From assembly GCF_036030735.1 (NCBI RefSeq), contig NZ_CP107928.1, positions 3,162,001-3,226,000 of the forward strand: a stretch of DNA of 64,000 bases, given 5' to 3'. Made by a program: the position numbers and the translations under genes. This DNA is from Streptomyces sp. NBC_00425. Lineage in GTDB: Bacteria; Actinomycetota; Actinomycetes; Streptomycetales; Streptomycetaceae. Below, in pieces: positions 30,294 through 38,990 of this stretch. Position 1 is the stretch's first letter. Every line of letters begins with the position of its first letter. Under the pieces are notes generated by a model. The model saw only the letters and a program-made list of their open reading frames with translations, did not search any database and was not told where the DNA came from.

Positions 30294-32540
30294 TCACCAC
30301 GTCCTCAGGGTGAGGACGTGGTCTTCCCCGGCGACCAGGTCGAGCACGCGGGGGCCGCCGGAGGAAGTCCGGACTTCGACGCGGTGCGTGCGGTGCGGTG
30401 TGACGACCGCCCGGGCGCCCTCGGGGCCCCAGGTCAGGTCGATGTCGGCGCCGAACCGGGTGCGCACCCCGCGCAGTGCGCCCGCGGGGAGCTCCGGGGG
30501 CACCGCGGGCAGCAGCACCAGCCGGTCGGGGGTGGACTGGACGAGCGCCTCGATCAGCACGGCGGGCAGGGTGTGCGCGGCGTCGGCGTTGTAGACGTCG
30601 CGGCGGGGGTAGTGGGCGCTCATCAGGGAGTCGTGGAAGAAGTCGCCGTCGAGGACCGCACCCAGGGCGTTCGCGACCCGCCCGCCGTCCCGGAGGCGGG
30701 CGGCGATCAGCGCGTGGTGCAGGTGGCCGTGCGCGGAGTCGTTCTCGGCGCCGCGCAGCTCCAGGGCTCGGTGGGCGGCGGCGGCCCGCCCCGGGGTGTC
30801 GTAGGGGTTGATCTCGTCGAGGGGCCAGACGCCGTACAGATGGCTGAGGTGGCGGTGGTCGTAGGAGTCGTCGAGGCCGGGCCAGGCCCATTCGGCGAGG
30901 GCGCCGTCGGCGTTGGTGCGGTGGGGCGGGAGGCGGTCGGCGAGGGCCCGCCAGCGGCCGGCCTCCTCGGGGGCCTGCGGGTGGTACTCGGCCGCGGTGA
31001 GCAGTGCGTGCCGGGCGGCGGAGAGGTCCATTGCCGCGTTCAGCGCGCCCCAGCTGCCGCCCGCGGGCCGGTTCTCCGGCGAGTACGAGGGGACGACGAC
31101 GAGCCGGCCGTCCGGGTCGGTGCGGGTGAGGAAGTCCTCGTAGAACCGGGCGACCTCGGCGAGGGCGGCGGCCGTGCGCGGGTCGCGTGCGCCGCGGGTC
31201 TCGTCGTGGTCGACGAGGGGCTTGAGCAGCCAGTCGGCGCCGGCGGTCCACAGGTGGAGCGGGTACTCGCGGCTGAAGTGGTACGACAGCCCGGACTCTC
31301 CGTCGGTGTGCGCGGGCGCGACCGCGCCCCGCGCGCCGAACACCGCGCGGGCGTTCGCCCGCCAGTCGTCGAGCTGACGGTGGATCAGTGAGGCCAGTGC
31401 CTCCGTGACTTCGGGCAGGGCGGCGGCCGCGGCCGAGGCGGTCTGGAGGTTGACGTTGGCGTCGTTGGTGAACGCCCCGGACCATGCGGTGTCCCAGTCA
31501 CCGGTCCACAGGCCCGGCAGGCGCGGCGGGTTCTGACCGGAGGAGGACAGGAGGTGGTAGCGGCCCGCGGCGAAGAGACGTTCGAGGAGGGCTGCGCTGC
31601 GGGGGCGCCGGAGCAGCTCGGAGCCGGTCAGCGCGCGCTCGGCGGGGTCGGCGTGCAGGTCGAGGGTGACGCGGCGGTAGGCGGTGCGGTGCAGGGCGAG
31701 GTGGCGCTCGAGCAGGTCGTCGTAGGAGTGCGGCAGCCGGCTCAGGGCGCGCTGCTCCGCGAGGACGTCCAGTTCGCCGGTGTGCCGGCGCACCCGGGTC
31801 AGCAGCAGCACCGACGCGGCTCCGGTGACCCGCACTCCGGGAAGGGTGAGCTCGGTGCGGCCGCCGGCGGCCACGACGAGGGTCACGCCGGTGTACGCGC
31901 GGTCGCTGTCCGGGTAGCGGGCGCGCAGCGTGAGCAGGGCCCCGGTCGTCGTGCGGACGGCGCCGTGACCGACGGCGAGGCCGGCGGGGGCGCCGGGGAG
32001 CCGGTGGTCCAGCGCAATGTCCAGGTCGAGGCCGGTGACCTGCTGGACGATCACGTCGTCGGCGCGGGAGACGAACACCCGGCCGACGGCGTCCGCACGG
32101 GTCGCGACGGTCTCGCCGGTGGTGAAGTCGACGGACCGCAGGAGTCCGCGGTCGCGGCGTGGCTCGTCGGCGGGTGTGCGGCGCACACTCATCCGGAAGG
32201 CCGGGTGGAAGGGCTGGACCCACTGCAGAGGGCGGTGGTCGGTGAAGTCCTCGGCGGCCGTCGTCTCACCGGCGAGCAACCTGTCCTGCAGCGCGGCGAG
32301 TTCGTCGGCCAGTTCGGGCGGCCCGGCGTGTTCGGAGCCGTTGGGACGGACCAGGCTGTGATGGGTGACGACGACCCGCTCGTCACAGGGGTCGCCGAAC
32401 ACGAGGACGCCGTGCCGGCCGTTGCCGCTGAGGAAGGCGTCCTCCCAGCGGGCCGCGGCCCGGCGCTCCCACGTCCCGTGCACGGGGCCGTCGGCGCCGC
32501 CGGGAGCGGGCGGGGCGGGCGGGGCAGGTGGGGCGGTCAT
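30294..32540 (-). CDS. Glycoside hydrolase family 95-like alpha-L-fucosidase, cytoplasmic
   Basis: 748 residues from the ATG at 32540, overlapping the GH42 stop in ATGA. No signal peptide; the N-terminus is a Pro/Ala run. Seen: GH95 N-terminal domain (WEDAFLSGNGRHGVLVFGDP, VVVTHHSLVRPNGSE), the (alpha/alpha)6 barrel with LPGLWTGDWDTAWSGAFTND followed by ANVNLQ (Asn near 362 and 364), REYPLHLWTAGADWL, VVPSYSPENRP (candidate catalytic Glu near 489), NDSAHGHLHHALIAARLRDG and a beta C-terminal domain. The usual INxQMNYWP motif is altered. GH95 enzymes release alpha-1,2-linked fucose (some galactose), as found on xyloglucan side chains. Confidence 0.8.
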   Translation of the reverse strand: MTAPPAPPAPPAPGGADGPVHGTWERRAAARWEDAFLSGNGRHGVLVFGDPCDERVVVTHHSLVRPNGSEHAGPPELADELAALQDRLLAGETTAAEDFTDHRPLQWVQPFHPAFRMSVRRTPADEPRRDRGLLRSVDFTTGETVATRADAVGRVFVSRADDVIVQQVTGLDLDIALDHRLPGAPAGLAVGHGAVRTTTGALLTLRARYPDSDRAYTGVTLVVAAGGRTELTLPGVRVTGAASVLLLTRVRRHTGELDVLAEQRALSRLPHSYDDLLERHLALHRTAYRRVTLDLHADPAERALTGSELLRRPRSAALLERLFAAGRYHLLSSSGQNPPRLPGLWTGDWDTAWSGAFTNDANVNLQTASAAAAALPEVTEALASLIHRQLDDWRANARAVFGARGAVAPAHTDGESGLSYHFSREYPLHLWTAGADWLLKPLVDHDETRGARDPRTAAALAEVARFYEDFLTRTDPDGRLVVVPSYSPENRPAGGSWGALNAAMDLSAARHALLTAAEYHPQAPEEAGRWRALADRLPPHRTNADGALAEWAWPGLDDSYDHRHLSHLYGVWPLDEINPYDTPGRAAAAHRALELRGAENDSAHGHLHHALIAARLRDGGRVANALGAVLDGDFFHDSLMSAHYPRRDVYNADAAHTLPAVLIEALVQSTPDRLVLLPAVPPELPAGALRGVRTRFGADIDLTWGPEGARAVVTPHRTHRVEVRTSSGGPRVLDLVAGEDHVLTLRTW

Positions 32541-34504
32541 GGGCGCAGCACCGCCACACCATAGCGGTCCAGTCGGACCTCGTCCGTGACGGTCGTGCCG
32601 GTCAGCAGATCGTGGTGGGTGCCCGCGAGGGCGACGGTCACGGGTTCGCGGCCGTGGTGGAGCAGGAAGAGCAGGTCGCCGCGGCGCACGGCCTCGACGC
32701 CGGGCGGGAGGCCTTCGAGGACGGGCCGGACGCCCGCCTCGGCGGCGATCCGGGCGAGCAGCGTGCGGAAGGCGTCGGGCTCGGGGAGGGTGGACAGGTA
32801 CCAGGCGCGGTCCCGGCGCAGGACGGCGGGCATCCCGTCGAGCTCGCCCTGCCGGTAGACGGTCTCGACGCGGGCGTCCGCGGCCGGCTCCAGTTCCTCG
32901 GACCACAGGGTGCCGCGGAAGCCGTCGGCGGCCACGGTCTCCCCCGGGTCCAGCGGCCACCACTCGTGCAGGACGCGGATGCCGAACAGCTCGCGCAGCC
33001 GGGCGTCCATGCCGCCGTCCCGTACCCGGTCGTCCTCGTCGGCGACGCCGGTCAGGAACCCGCAGACGAGGACTCCGCCGCCGCGGACGTATCCGAGGAG
33101 GTTGTCGATCGCCGCGTCCGTGAGGGCGTACAGCTGCGGGACGAGGATCATCCGGTAGCCGGACAGGTCGTGCTCGGGGTGGGCGAAGTCGGTGGTGAGG
33201 TTGTTCTCCCACAGGGCGCGGTGCCAGGCGGTGAGGACGGCCGGCAGGTCGACCTCGGTGGACGGACGGGCGTCCTGGGCGCCGGCCCACCAGGCGTGCC
33301 AGTCGTGCAGGACGGCGACGTCGGCGGTGATGTGCCGGTCCGCCGCGTGCGGGCCCAGTGCCGCGAGGTCGGCGCCGAGCCGCTTGACCTCCTGGAAGGT
33401 GCGGCCCTCCTCTCCCGCGTGGCTGACCATGCCGGAGTGGAACTTCTCCGCGCCCTGCCGGGACTGCCGCCACTGGAAGTAGCAGACGGCGTCCGCGCCC
33501 CGGGCGACCGCCTGCAGGGACCACAGGCGGTTCATGCCGCGCGGCTTGGGGTGGTTGACGCCGCGCCAGTTGACCGGTCCGGCCGCCTGCTCCATCAGCA
33601 TCCAGGGTCCGCGCGCCTGGGAGCGGGTCAGGTCCTGGACCATGGCGGCGTACTGGGCGCCGAAGGGATCGCGGGGGTCGGGGTAGAGGTCGACGGAGAC
33701 GACGTCCTCCTCCTCGGCCCAGCGCCATGCGTCCTGGCCGATCCACAGCGGCATGAAGTTGGTGGTGACCGGCAGGTGCGGGGTGTGCCGGGCGACGATG
33801 TCGCGTTCGGCGCGGTAGCACTCCAGGAGCATGTCGGAGGTGAAGCGCCGGAAGTCCAGCACCTGGGCCGGGTTCTTCAGGTAGTGCGGGGTGCGCGGGG
33901 GCAGGATGCCGTCCCAGGTGTCGTAGCCCTGGGACCAGAACGCCGTGCCCCAGGCGGTGTTGAGGGCGTCGAGGGTGCGGTACCTCTCGCGCAGCCAGCG
34001 CCGGAAGGCGGCGGCGGCCTCGTCGCCGTGGTCGAAGGTGCAGTACTCGTTGTTGATGTGCCACATGGTGAGGGCGGGGTGGCCGCCGTATCGGGCGGCC
34101 AGGTCCTCGGTGATGGCGGCGGCGTAGCGGCGGTAGGCGGCGCTGGAGTGCGAGAAGTGCTGACGCCCGCCCCACCACTCGACGCGGCCGTCCTCGGTGC
34201 GGGGCAGGGTCTCCGGGTGCAGCCGGCCCATCCAGGGCGGGGGCGAGGAGGTGGGGGTCGCCAGGACGACGCCGACGCCGCCCTCGTGCAGCAGGTCCAT
34301 CAGGGTGTCGAGCCAGCCGAACTCCCGTGCCCCCGGCTCGGGTTCGAGTCGCGACCAGGAGAAGACGCCGAGGGTGACGGAGTTGACGCCGGCGTCCCGC
34401 ATGAGCCGGACGTCCTCGTGCCAGGTCTTCTCGGGCCACTGTTCGGGGTTGTAGTCGCCGCCGAAGAGGATCCGCCCGCGGGTGGCGTCGCCCAGGTGCG
34501 GCAT
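32537..34504 (-). CDS. Glycoside hydrolase family 42 beta-galactosidase, cytoplasmic
   Basis: 655 residues from the ATG at 34504, which shares one base with the GH74 stop (TGATG). Seen: RILFGGDYNPEQWPEKTWHE, the GH42 opening; TSSPPPWMGRLHPETLPRTE; ALTMWHINNEYCTFDHGDEA with the acid/base Glu (153); FMPLWIGQDAWRW; and ARGPWMLMEQAAGPVNWR with the nucleophile Glu (305). A class I glutamine-amidotransferase-like domain (VPQLYALTDAAIDNLLGYVR) and a beta domain follow. I saw no cysteine zinc cluster. No signal peptide. In this context it would remove beta-1,2-galactose from xyloglucan oligosaccharides after fucose removal by the next gene. Confidence 0.93.
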   Translation of the reverse strand: MPHLGDATRGRILFGGDYNPEQWPEKTWHEDVRLMRDAGVNSVTLGVFSWSRLEPEPGAREFGWLDTLMDLLHEGGVGVVLATPTSSPPPWMGRLHPETLPRTEDGRVEWWGGRQHFSHSSAAYRRYAAAITEDLAARYGGHPALTMWHINNEYCTFDHGDEAAAAFRRWLRERYRTLDALNTAWGTAFWSQGYDTWDGILPPRTPHYLKNPAQVLDFRRFTSDMLLECYRAERDIVARHTPHLPVTTNFMPLWIGQDAWRWAEEEDVVSVDLYPDPRDPFGAQYAAMVQDLTRSQARGPWMLMEQAAGPVNWRGVNHPKPRGMNRLWSLQAVARGADAVCYFQWRQSRQGAEKFHSGMVSHAGEEGRTFQEVKRLGADLAALGPHAADRHITADVAVLHDWHAWWAGAQDARPSTEVDLPAVLTAWHRALWENNLTTDFAHPEHDLSGYRMILVPQLYALTDAAIDNLLGYVRGGGVLVCGFLTGVADEDDRVRDGGMDARLRELFGIRVLHEWWPLDPGETVAADGFRGTLWSEELEPAADARVETVYRQGELDGMPAVLRRDRAWYLSTLPEPDAFRTLLARIAAEAGVRPVLEGLPPGVEAVRRGDLLFLLHHGREPVTVALAGTHHDLLTGTTVTDEVRLDRYGVAVLRP

Positions 34505-36699
34505 CAGACGGGCTCCCCGTACTGGATGCCGCGGCCGTTGGTGGCGATGTAGACACGGCCGTACCGGCGCGGGTCGGCGGCGATGGTCGCGCCCGTCCAG
34601 CCCCACTGGTGCCGGTCGTCGTTGATCCGGGTCCAGGTCCGGGCGGCGTCGTCCGAGCGGTACACGGCGGTGATCGTATCCGTGGAGCCGACCTGGTAGA
34701 CCGCCGGGTAGTCGGCGCCGGCGGCGGCCTTGCCGAAGGCGAGGGTGTAGGAGGCCCAGCAGCTGGTCAGCTTGGTGAAGGCGGCCCCGCCGTCGGTGGA
34801 CCGGTAGAGCCCGTTCCACTTGGTGCTCAGCCACAGGTCGCCGGACCGGCCCGGGGCCGCCGTCAGCTGGAACTGGCTGTCTCCGGACGGCAGTCCGCTC
34901 GCGCGCCCGGTGAAGGTGAGGCCGCGGTCCGTGCTGGCGAACAGGGTGCCGGTGTCGGTGTCGTAGGCGTAGAAGCGCGTCGGGTCGGCCGGGTCGGCGA
35001 GCGGGGTGGCGCCCTTGGGGAAGGAGGCGACCTCGGACCAGGTCGCGCCGTTGTCGGTGGAGCGCTGCGCGGGGTACTTGGTGCCGTCCCAGTGCACGAA
35101 GGACCACAGCAGCACGCTGCCGTCGCCGTTGGTCGCGATCGGCCCCGGCGCGTCCTCGGCGATCGCGGGCTGGGCGGCGAAGGGCGCCCAGGTCCTCCCG
35201 CCGTCGTTCGAGTACGCGCCGTTGCCGTGGTCGCCGAAGCCGGTGCGCACGACGTACGAGGGCCGGGCGGCGGCCTGGGCGAGCCCGGTCGCCGTCCCGA
35301 ACACCGGGTCGGCCGCCATGCCCCGGGACGGCGAGGCCGTGAGCCGCTCGTGGTACATCACCCCGACGTCCCCGAGGCCGCTCAGCAGGTGGGCCTCACC
35401 GGTCGGGGGTGATATCAGCAGGCGCACGGACGTCTCCTCCAGGCCCCGGATCTGCGGCGCCCAGTGCTTCAGGTCCCGGGTGCCGTAGAGGGTGGCGCCG
35501 GTGCCGTACACGACGTGCTTCGAGTCGTACGGGTCGACGGCGACGGCCTGTATCCACCAGCCGAACTTGGGCGCGTCGGCGCCGAAGGCGAGGAACGGCG
35601 TCTCGGACACGTCCAGGACCGCGGAGTCCTTGAGGGACGTCCAGGTACGGCCACCGTTCGTGGTCCGGTACAGGGTGTCGACGGCCGACCAGCGGTCGTT
35701 CGTGGAGACGACGACGGTGCCGGGCCGCCGGGCGTCCACGGCGGCCCCGCCGTAGCCGAAGGCGTCGCCGCTCGCGGGGCGGACCGGCGTGACGTCGGTC
35801 CATCTGCCGCTCGCGGTCGCCAGCTTGTGCACGCTGCCGTCGGACTGCCCGTTGGGTCCGGGCGCGTCGGCGTACGTCACGTACAGCTCGCGGGTGTGGC
35901 AGTCGTACGCGGCCCGTACCGGGACCTTGGCTGCGGCCCCGGAGGGCTGACCGGGGACGGCCTGCCAGGTGCTGCCGTCGGTGGTGCGGTAGAGGTTGGC
36001 CGCCGTGCCGTCGGAGTCGCCCCAGCCGGCGTAGAGGGCGCGGCCGGCGGCGACGAGGAGCGTGACGCCCTGCCCGGTGGCGGACGGCGTCGCGGGGAAT
36101 CCGGCCGCGGCCGACCAGGTCGCGCCCCGGTCCGCCGACTTCAGCAGGCCGTCGTGGCGGGTGCCCAGCCACAGGGTGTCGCTGTCGCGCGGATCGACCA
36201 GCAGCCGCTCGCCCGTGCCCCGGCCGTCCTCGTTGCCGCCGAGTTTCACGGTCAGGTCGGTGCGGGCCCAGGTCGCGCCGCGGTCCTCAGAGCGCAGGAT
36301 CGCGCCGTTGCCGGCCCAGGACTGGGTGTAGGTGCCGAGGGCCAGGTAGAGGCGGTCGGGGTGCGCGGGGTCGACGGCGAGGGCCTCCACGCCGAGCAGG
36401 TTCCAGTCGTCCCAGCCGAGGTGGTCGGTGAGGGGCGTCCAGCGGCCGGTCCGGTCGTCCCAGCGGTAGGCGCCGCCGATGTCCGTGCGGGCGTAGGCGA
36501 GACCGCGCACGGCGGGGTGGAAGAGGACGCCGGAGACGAATCCGGTCCCGCCGATGACGGCGTTGCGCCAGCGGTAGGCGGGGGCGGCGGCGCCCTCGGC
36601 CGCGTCGGCGCGCCCCTGCACCGACGGGAGTGCGGTGAGCGCGGCGGCGGCAGCGGTGCCGGCGAGGACGGTGCGGCGACTGAGCGGGGCGGCATGCAT
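34504..36699 (-). CDS. Tat-secreted glycoside hydrolase family 74 xyloglucanase
   Basis: 731 residues from the ATG at 36699 (GAGG eight bases upstream); the open frame extends upstream but the signal peptide fixes the start. Seen: a twin-arginine signal LSRRTVLAGTAAAAALTALP, then a tandem seven-bladed propeller with Asp-box repeats (TTDGSTW, TTNGGRTW, STDNGATW, STDRGLTF, SDDAARTW). The GH74 catalytic sites appear as YARTDIGGAYRWD (Asp 73) and LLSGLGDVGVMYHERL (Asp 444, in place of the common GDVGGF--HDDL). WWIQAVAVDPYDS and NGRGIQYG are also typical. No carbohydrate-binding module. It should cut the xyloglucan backbone outside the cell. A 298-base repetitive spacer separates it from the permease genes. 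Confidence 0.93.
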   Translation of the reverse strand: MHAAPLSRRTVLAGTAAAAALTALPSVQGRADAAEGAAAPAYRWRNAVIGGTGFVSGVLFHPAVRGLAYARTDIGGAYRWDDRTGRWTPLTDHLGWDDWNLLGVEALAVDPAHPDRLYLALGTYTQSWAGNGAILRSEDRGATWARTDLTVKLGGNEDGRGTGERLLVDPRDSDTLWLGTRHDGLLKSADRGATWSAAAGFPATPSATGQGVTLLVAAGRALYAGWGDSDGTAANLYRTTDGSTWQAVPGQPSGAAAKVPVRAAYDCHTRELYVTYADAPGPNGQSDGSVHKLATASGRWTDVTPVRPASGDAFGYGGAAVDARRPGTVVVSTNDRWSAVDTLYRTTNGGRTWTSLKDSAVLDVSETPFLAFGADAPKFGWWIQAVAVDPYDSKHVVYGTGATLYGTRDLKHWAPQIRGLEETSVRLLISPPTGEAHLLSGLGDVGVMYHERLTASPSRGMAADPVFGTATGLAQAAARPSYVVRTGFGDHGNGAYSNDGGRTWAPFAAQPAIAEDAPGPIATNGDGSVLLWSFVHWDGTKYPAQRSTDNGATWSEVASFPKGATPLADPADPTRFYAYDTDTGTLFASTDRGLTFTGRASGLPSGDSQFQLTAAPGRSGDLWLSTKWNGLYRSTDGGAAFTKLTSCWASYTLAFGKAAAGADYPAVYQVGSTDTITAVYRSDDAARTWTRINDDRHQWGWTGATIAADPRRYGRVYIATNGRGIQYGEPV

Positions 36700-36997
36700 G
36701 GGGTACCTCGCAGGGTGGGGTTCTCGGTTCGGGGGGTGCCGACGGCGGCGCCGCGCCGCGGGATGTGCGGGGGCTGTGGCGGTGTGCGTGGGTGGGGGGG
36801 CGCCCCGGGTGCGGGGCTGTGGCGGTGTGCGGCTCCGCCGCGTCGGCGCGAGCGGCGGAGGACCGGCGGAGGACCGTCGCGGTGCCACACGGCCCGGCGA
36901 CCTCGGCCGGGCCGCCGGAGCCGCCGTGGCCGTGGCCGTGGCCGTGGCCGTGGCCGTGGCCGGAGAGGTTCACCGGCACGCGACGCCCGGCACGGCG
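36700..36997. other. Repetitive spacer between the ABC permease and GH74 genes
   Basis: 298 bases with no supported gene. It contains a 19-bp direct repeat (36770-36788 and 36813-36831) and a (GTGGCC)6 tract (36926-36961). It splits an otherwise tight operon, so it may carry an internal promoter or RNA-processing site that sets different levels for transporter and hydrolases. I found no LacI-type palindrome here. Confidence 0.75.
36926..36961. repeat. (GTGGCC)6 tandem repeat
   Basis: Six exact copies of GTGGCC in the spacer just downstream of the second CUT1 permease gene. Non-coding on either strand as far as I can see. Confidence 0.95.
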
Positions 36998-37933
36998 CTA
37001 GCCCTTCACCGCGCCGGTGAGCATGCCCTTCTTGAAGTGCTTCTGGACGAACGGGGAGAGCACGGCTACCGGCAGCAGCGCCATCACCATGACCGCCATC
37101 TGCACGGCGAGGGCCGACAGTTGACCCGTCTTGATGGCCTGCCCCATCCCGACCGGCGCCTCCTGCTTCTGCACCAGCTGGATCATGACGTTCTGCAGCG
37201 GCATCATGTCCTGGTCGTTGAGGTACAGCGACGCGTTGAACCAGGCGCTCCAGTAGCCGACGGCGTAGAAGAGCGTGATGACGGCCAGCACCGCCCGCGA
37301 GAGCGGCATGACGATCTGCCACAGGATGCGGAACTCGCCTGCGCCGTCGATGCGGGCGCTGTCGATGAGCTCCTGCGAGATGCCCGTGAAGAACCCGCGC
37401 AGGACCAGGATGTTGAACACGCTGATCGCGCTCGGCAGGATCAGCGCGAGGTAGGTGTCCGTCAGGCCCAGGGACTGCACCAGCAGATAGGTCGGGATCA
37501 GGCCGGCGCTGAAGAACATCGTCGCCAGCAGGATCATCAGGATCCAGCGGTGTCCGAGCGAGCCCGAGCGGGAGAGCCCGTAGGCGCACAGCACGGACAC
37601 GCTCATCGAGAAGACCGTGCCGACGAGGGTGATCAGGACGCTGATGACCGCGGCCCGGGTGACCTGACCTCCGCTGAGCAGCTCCCGGTAGGCGACGAAG
37701 GTGATGCCCTTGGGCACCATCACCAGACCGCCCGCCTCGTCGATGGTCTTGCGTGAGGAGAGGCTGGTGACGAGGACGATCCACAGCGGGAAGAGGATGG
37801 CCAGGCAGGCGAAGGACAGGGCGACGCCCTTGCCCGCGAGGCCGGCCCTGCTGGGCTGCTCCTCCCAGACGGGCCGCGGGGGCGCGGCCCACCTGCCGGG
37901 CGTGCGCGCCGGCTTGTCGATGACGACGGTCAT
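36998..37933 (-). CDS. Carbohydrate ABC transporter permease (CUT1, second subunit)
   Basis: 311 residues from the ATG at 37933, overlapping the upstream permease stop by four bases (ATGA). Seen: about six membrane helices starting with VALSFACLAILFPLWIVLVT, and the ATPase-contact EAA-type loop LIDSARIDGAGEFRILWQIV (DGA---------MP). The closest family is the YtcP/LplC-type oligosaccharide permease. It pairs with the first permease and the binding lipoprotein; no ATPase gene is present, so a shared one such as MsiK is likely. Confidence 0.94.
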   Translation of the reverse strand: MTVVIDKPARTPGRWAAPPRPVWEEQPSRAGLAGKGVALSFACLAILFPLWIVLVTSLSSRKTIDEAGGLVMVPKGITFVAYRELLSGGQVTRAAVISVLITLVGTVFSMSVSVLCAYGLSRSGSLGHRWILMILLATMFFSAGLIPTYLLVQSLGLTDTYLALILPSAISVFNILVLRGFFTGISQELIDSARIDGAGEFRILWQIVMPLSRAVLAVITLFYAVGYWSAWFNASLYLNDQDMMPLQNVMIQLVQKQEAPVGMGQAIKTGQLSALAVQMAVMVMALLPVAVLSPFVQKHFKKGMLTGAVKG

Positions 37934-38964
37934 TTCTTGTACACCCCCTGCTCGCCCATCAGGTGGGCCACCTTGTTCGCGACGAGCACCAGGCCGAGGC
38001 TGATGACGCCCTTGATCAGACCGGCGGCGGCCGCATACCCGAAGTCCTGGTTGCGGACGCCGTTCCACCAGACGAAGGTGTCGAGCACTTCCGACGCCCC
38101 TGGCCCCACCGCGTCGCGCTGCAACAGGATCTGCTCGAAGCCCACCGTCAGGGCGTCGCCCACCCGCAGCACCAGGAGCAGCGCGATCACCGGCCGCAGG
38201 GCGGGCAGCGTCACGTGCCACATGCGGCGCCAGCGGTTGGCGCCGTCCATCGCGGCGGCCTCGTAGAGGTCGGGGTTGACCGAGGCCAGCGCGGCGAGGA
38301 AGACGATGATGCCCCAGCCGGCGTCCTTCCAGACGCTCTGCGCCGTGATGAGGAACTTGAAGGTGTCCGGGTCGGTCATGATGTCGATGCCGTCGTACCC
38401 GTGCTGCCGCAGCAGCTGCGAGAGGATTCCCGCGCCGCCGAACAGCTGCTGGAAGACGGCGATGACCAGCACCCACGAGAAGAAGTGCGGCAGGTAGAGG
38501 ATCGCCTGCGACACCGCCCGCACCCGGGGCCGGACCACGCTGTTGATGAGCAGCGCGAGCAGGATCGGGATCGGGAAGTACAGGACGAGCTGGAGGAAGA
38601 ACAGCACCAGCGTGTTCTGGACGGCGCTCCAGAAGGCGGAGTCCTCGAAGAGCCGCTGGAAGTTCTCCAGGCCCACCCAGGGACTGTGGAGGATGGAGAC
38701 GACGCCGTTGTCGCTGACGTAGGGGTCGTAGTCCTGGAAGGCGACCACGTTGCCGAGGATCGGCACGTAGTTGAAGAGCAGGACCAGCAGCACCGCGGGC
38801 AGGGTCATCAGAAGCAGGACGCGGTCGCGCCTGAATCTGATCCGCAGACTCAGCTTGCCGGAGGTCCACGCGGTCCCCGGCCCGGCGGCGTCGCCGGACG
38901 CCGCCGGGGTCTTCTGCGCCTGGTCGGCCTCGGCCCTGCTCCGAGGCACCGTGCTGTTCGACAC
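37930..38964 (-). CDS. Carbohydrate ABC transporter permease (CUT1, first subunit, LplB-like)
   Basis: 344 residues from the GTG at 38964, which has AAGGAGAG about six bases upstream. Seen: a hydrophilic cytoplasmic N-terminus with RIRFRRDR, a first helix VLLLMTLPAVLLVLLFNYVP, the conserved FQDYDPYVSDNGVVSI and WVGLENFQRLFED stretch, and the EAA loop LYEAAAMDGANRWRRMWHVT with LP following. It starts 26 bases after the binding-protein stop. Confidence 0.94.
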   Translation of the reverse strand: MSNSTVPRSRAEADQAQKTPAASGDAAGPGTAWTSGKLSLRIRFRRDRVLLLMTLPAVLLVLLFNYVPILGNVVAFQDYDPYVSDNGVVSILHSPWVGLENFQRLFEDSAFWSAVQNTLVLFFLQLVLYFPIPILLALLINSVVRPRVRAVSQAILYLPHFFSWVLVIAVFQQLFGGAGILSQLLRQHGYDGIDIMTDPDTFKFLITAQSVWKDAGWGIIVFLAALASVNPDLYEAAAMDGANRWRRMWHVTLPALRPVIALLLVLRVGDALTVGFEQILLQRDAVGPGASEVLDTFVWWNGVRNQDFGYAAAAGLIKGVISLGLVLVANKVAHLMGEQGVYKK

Positions 38965-38990
38965 GGCAGCTCTCCTTGCCCCGGTCCTGG

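Noticed and set aside
32541..34556. 5' extension of the GH95 open frame (1420 residues in total)
   Set aside because: The extension is the out-of-frame reading of GH42; the ATGA overlap at 32537-32540 gives the natural start.
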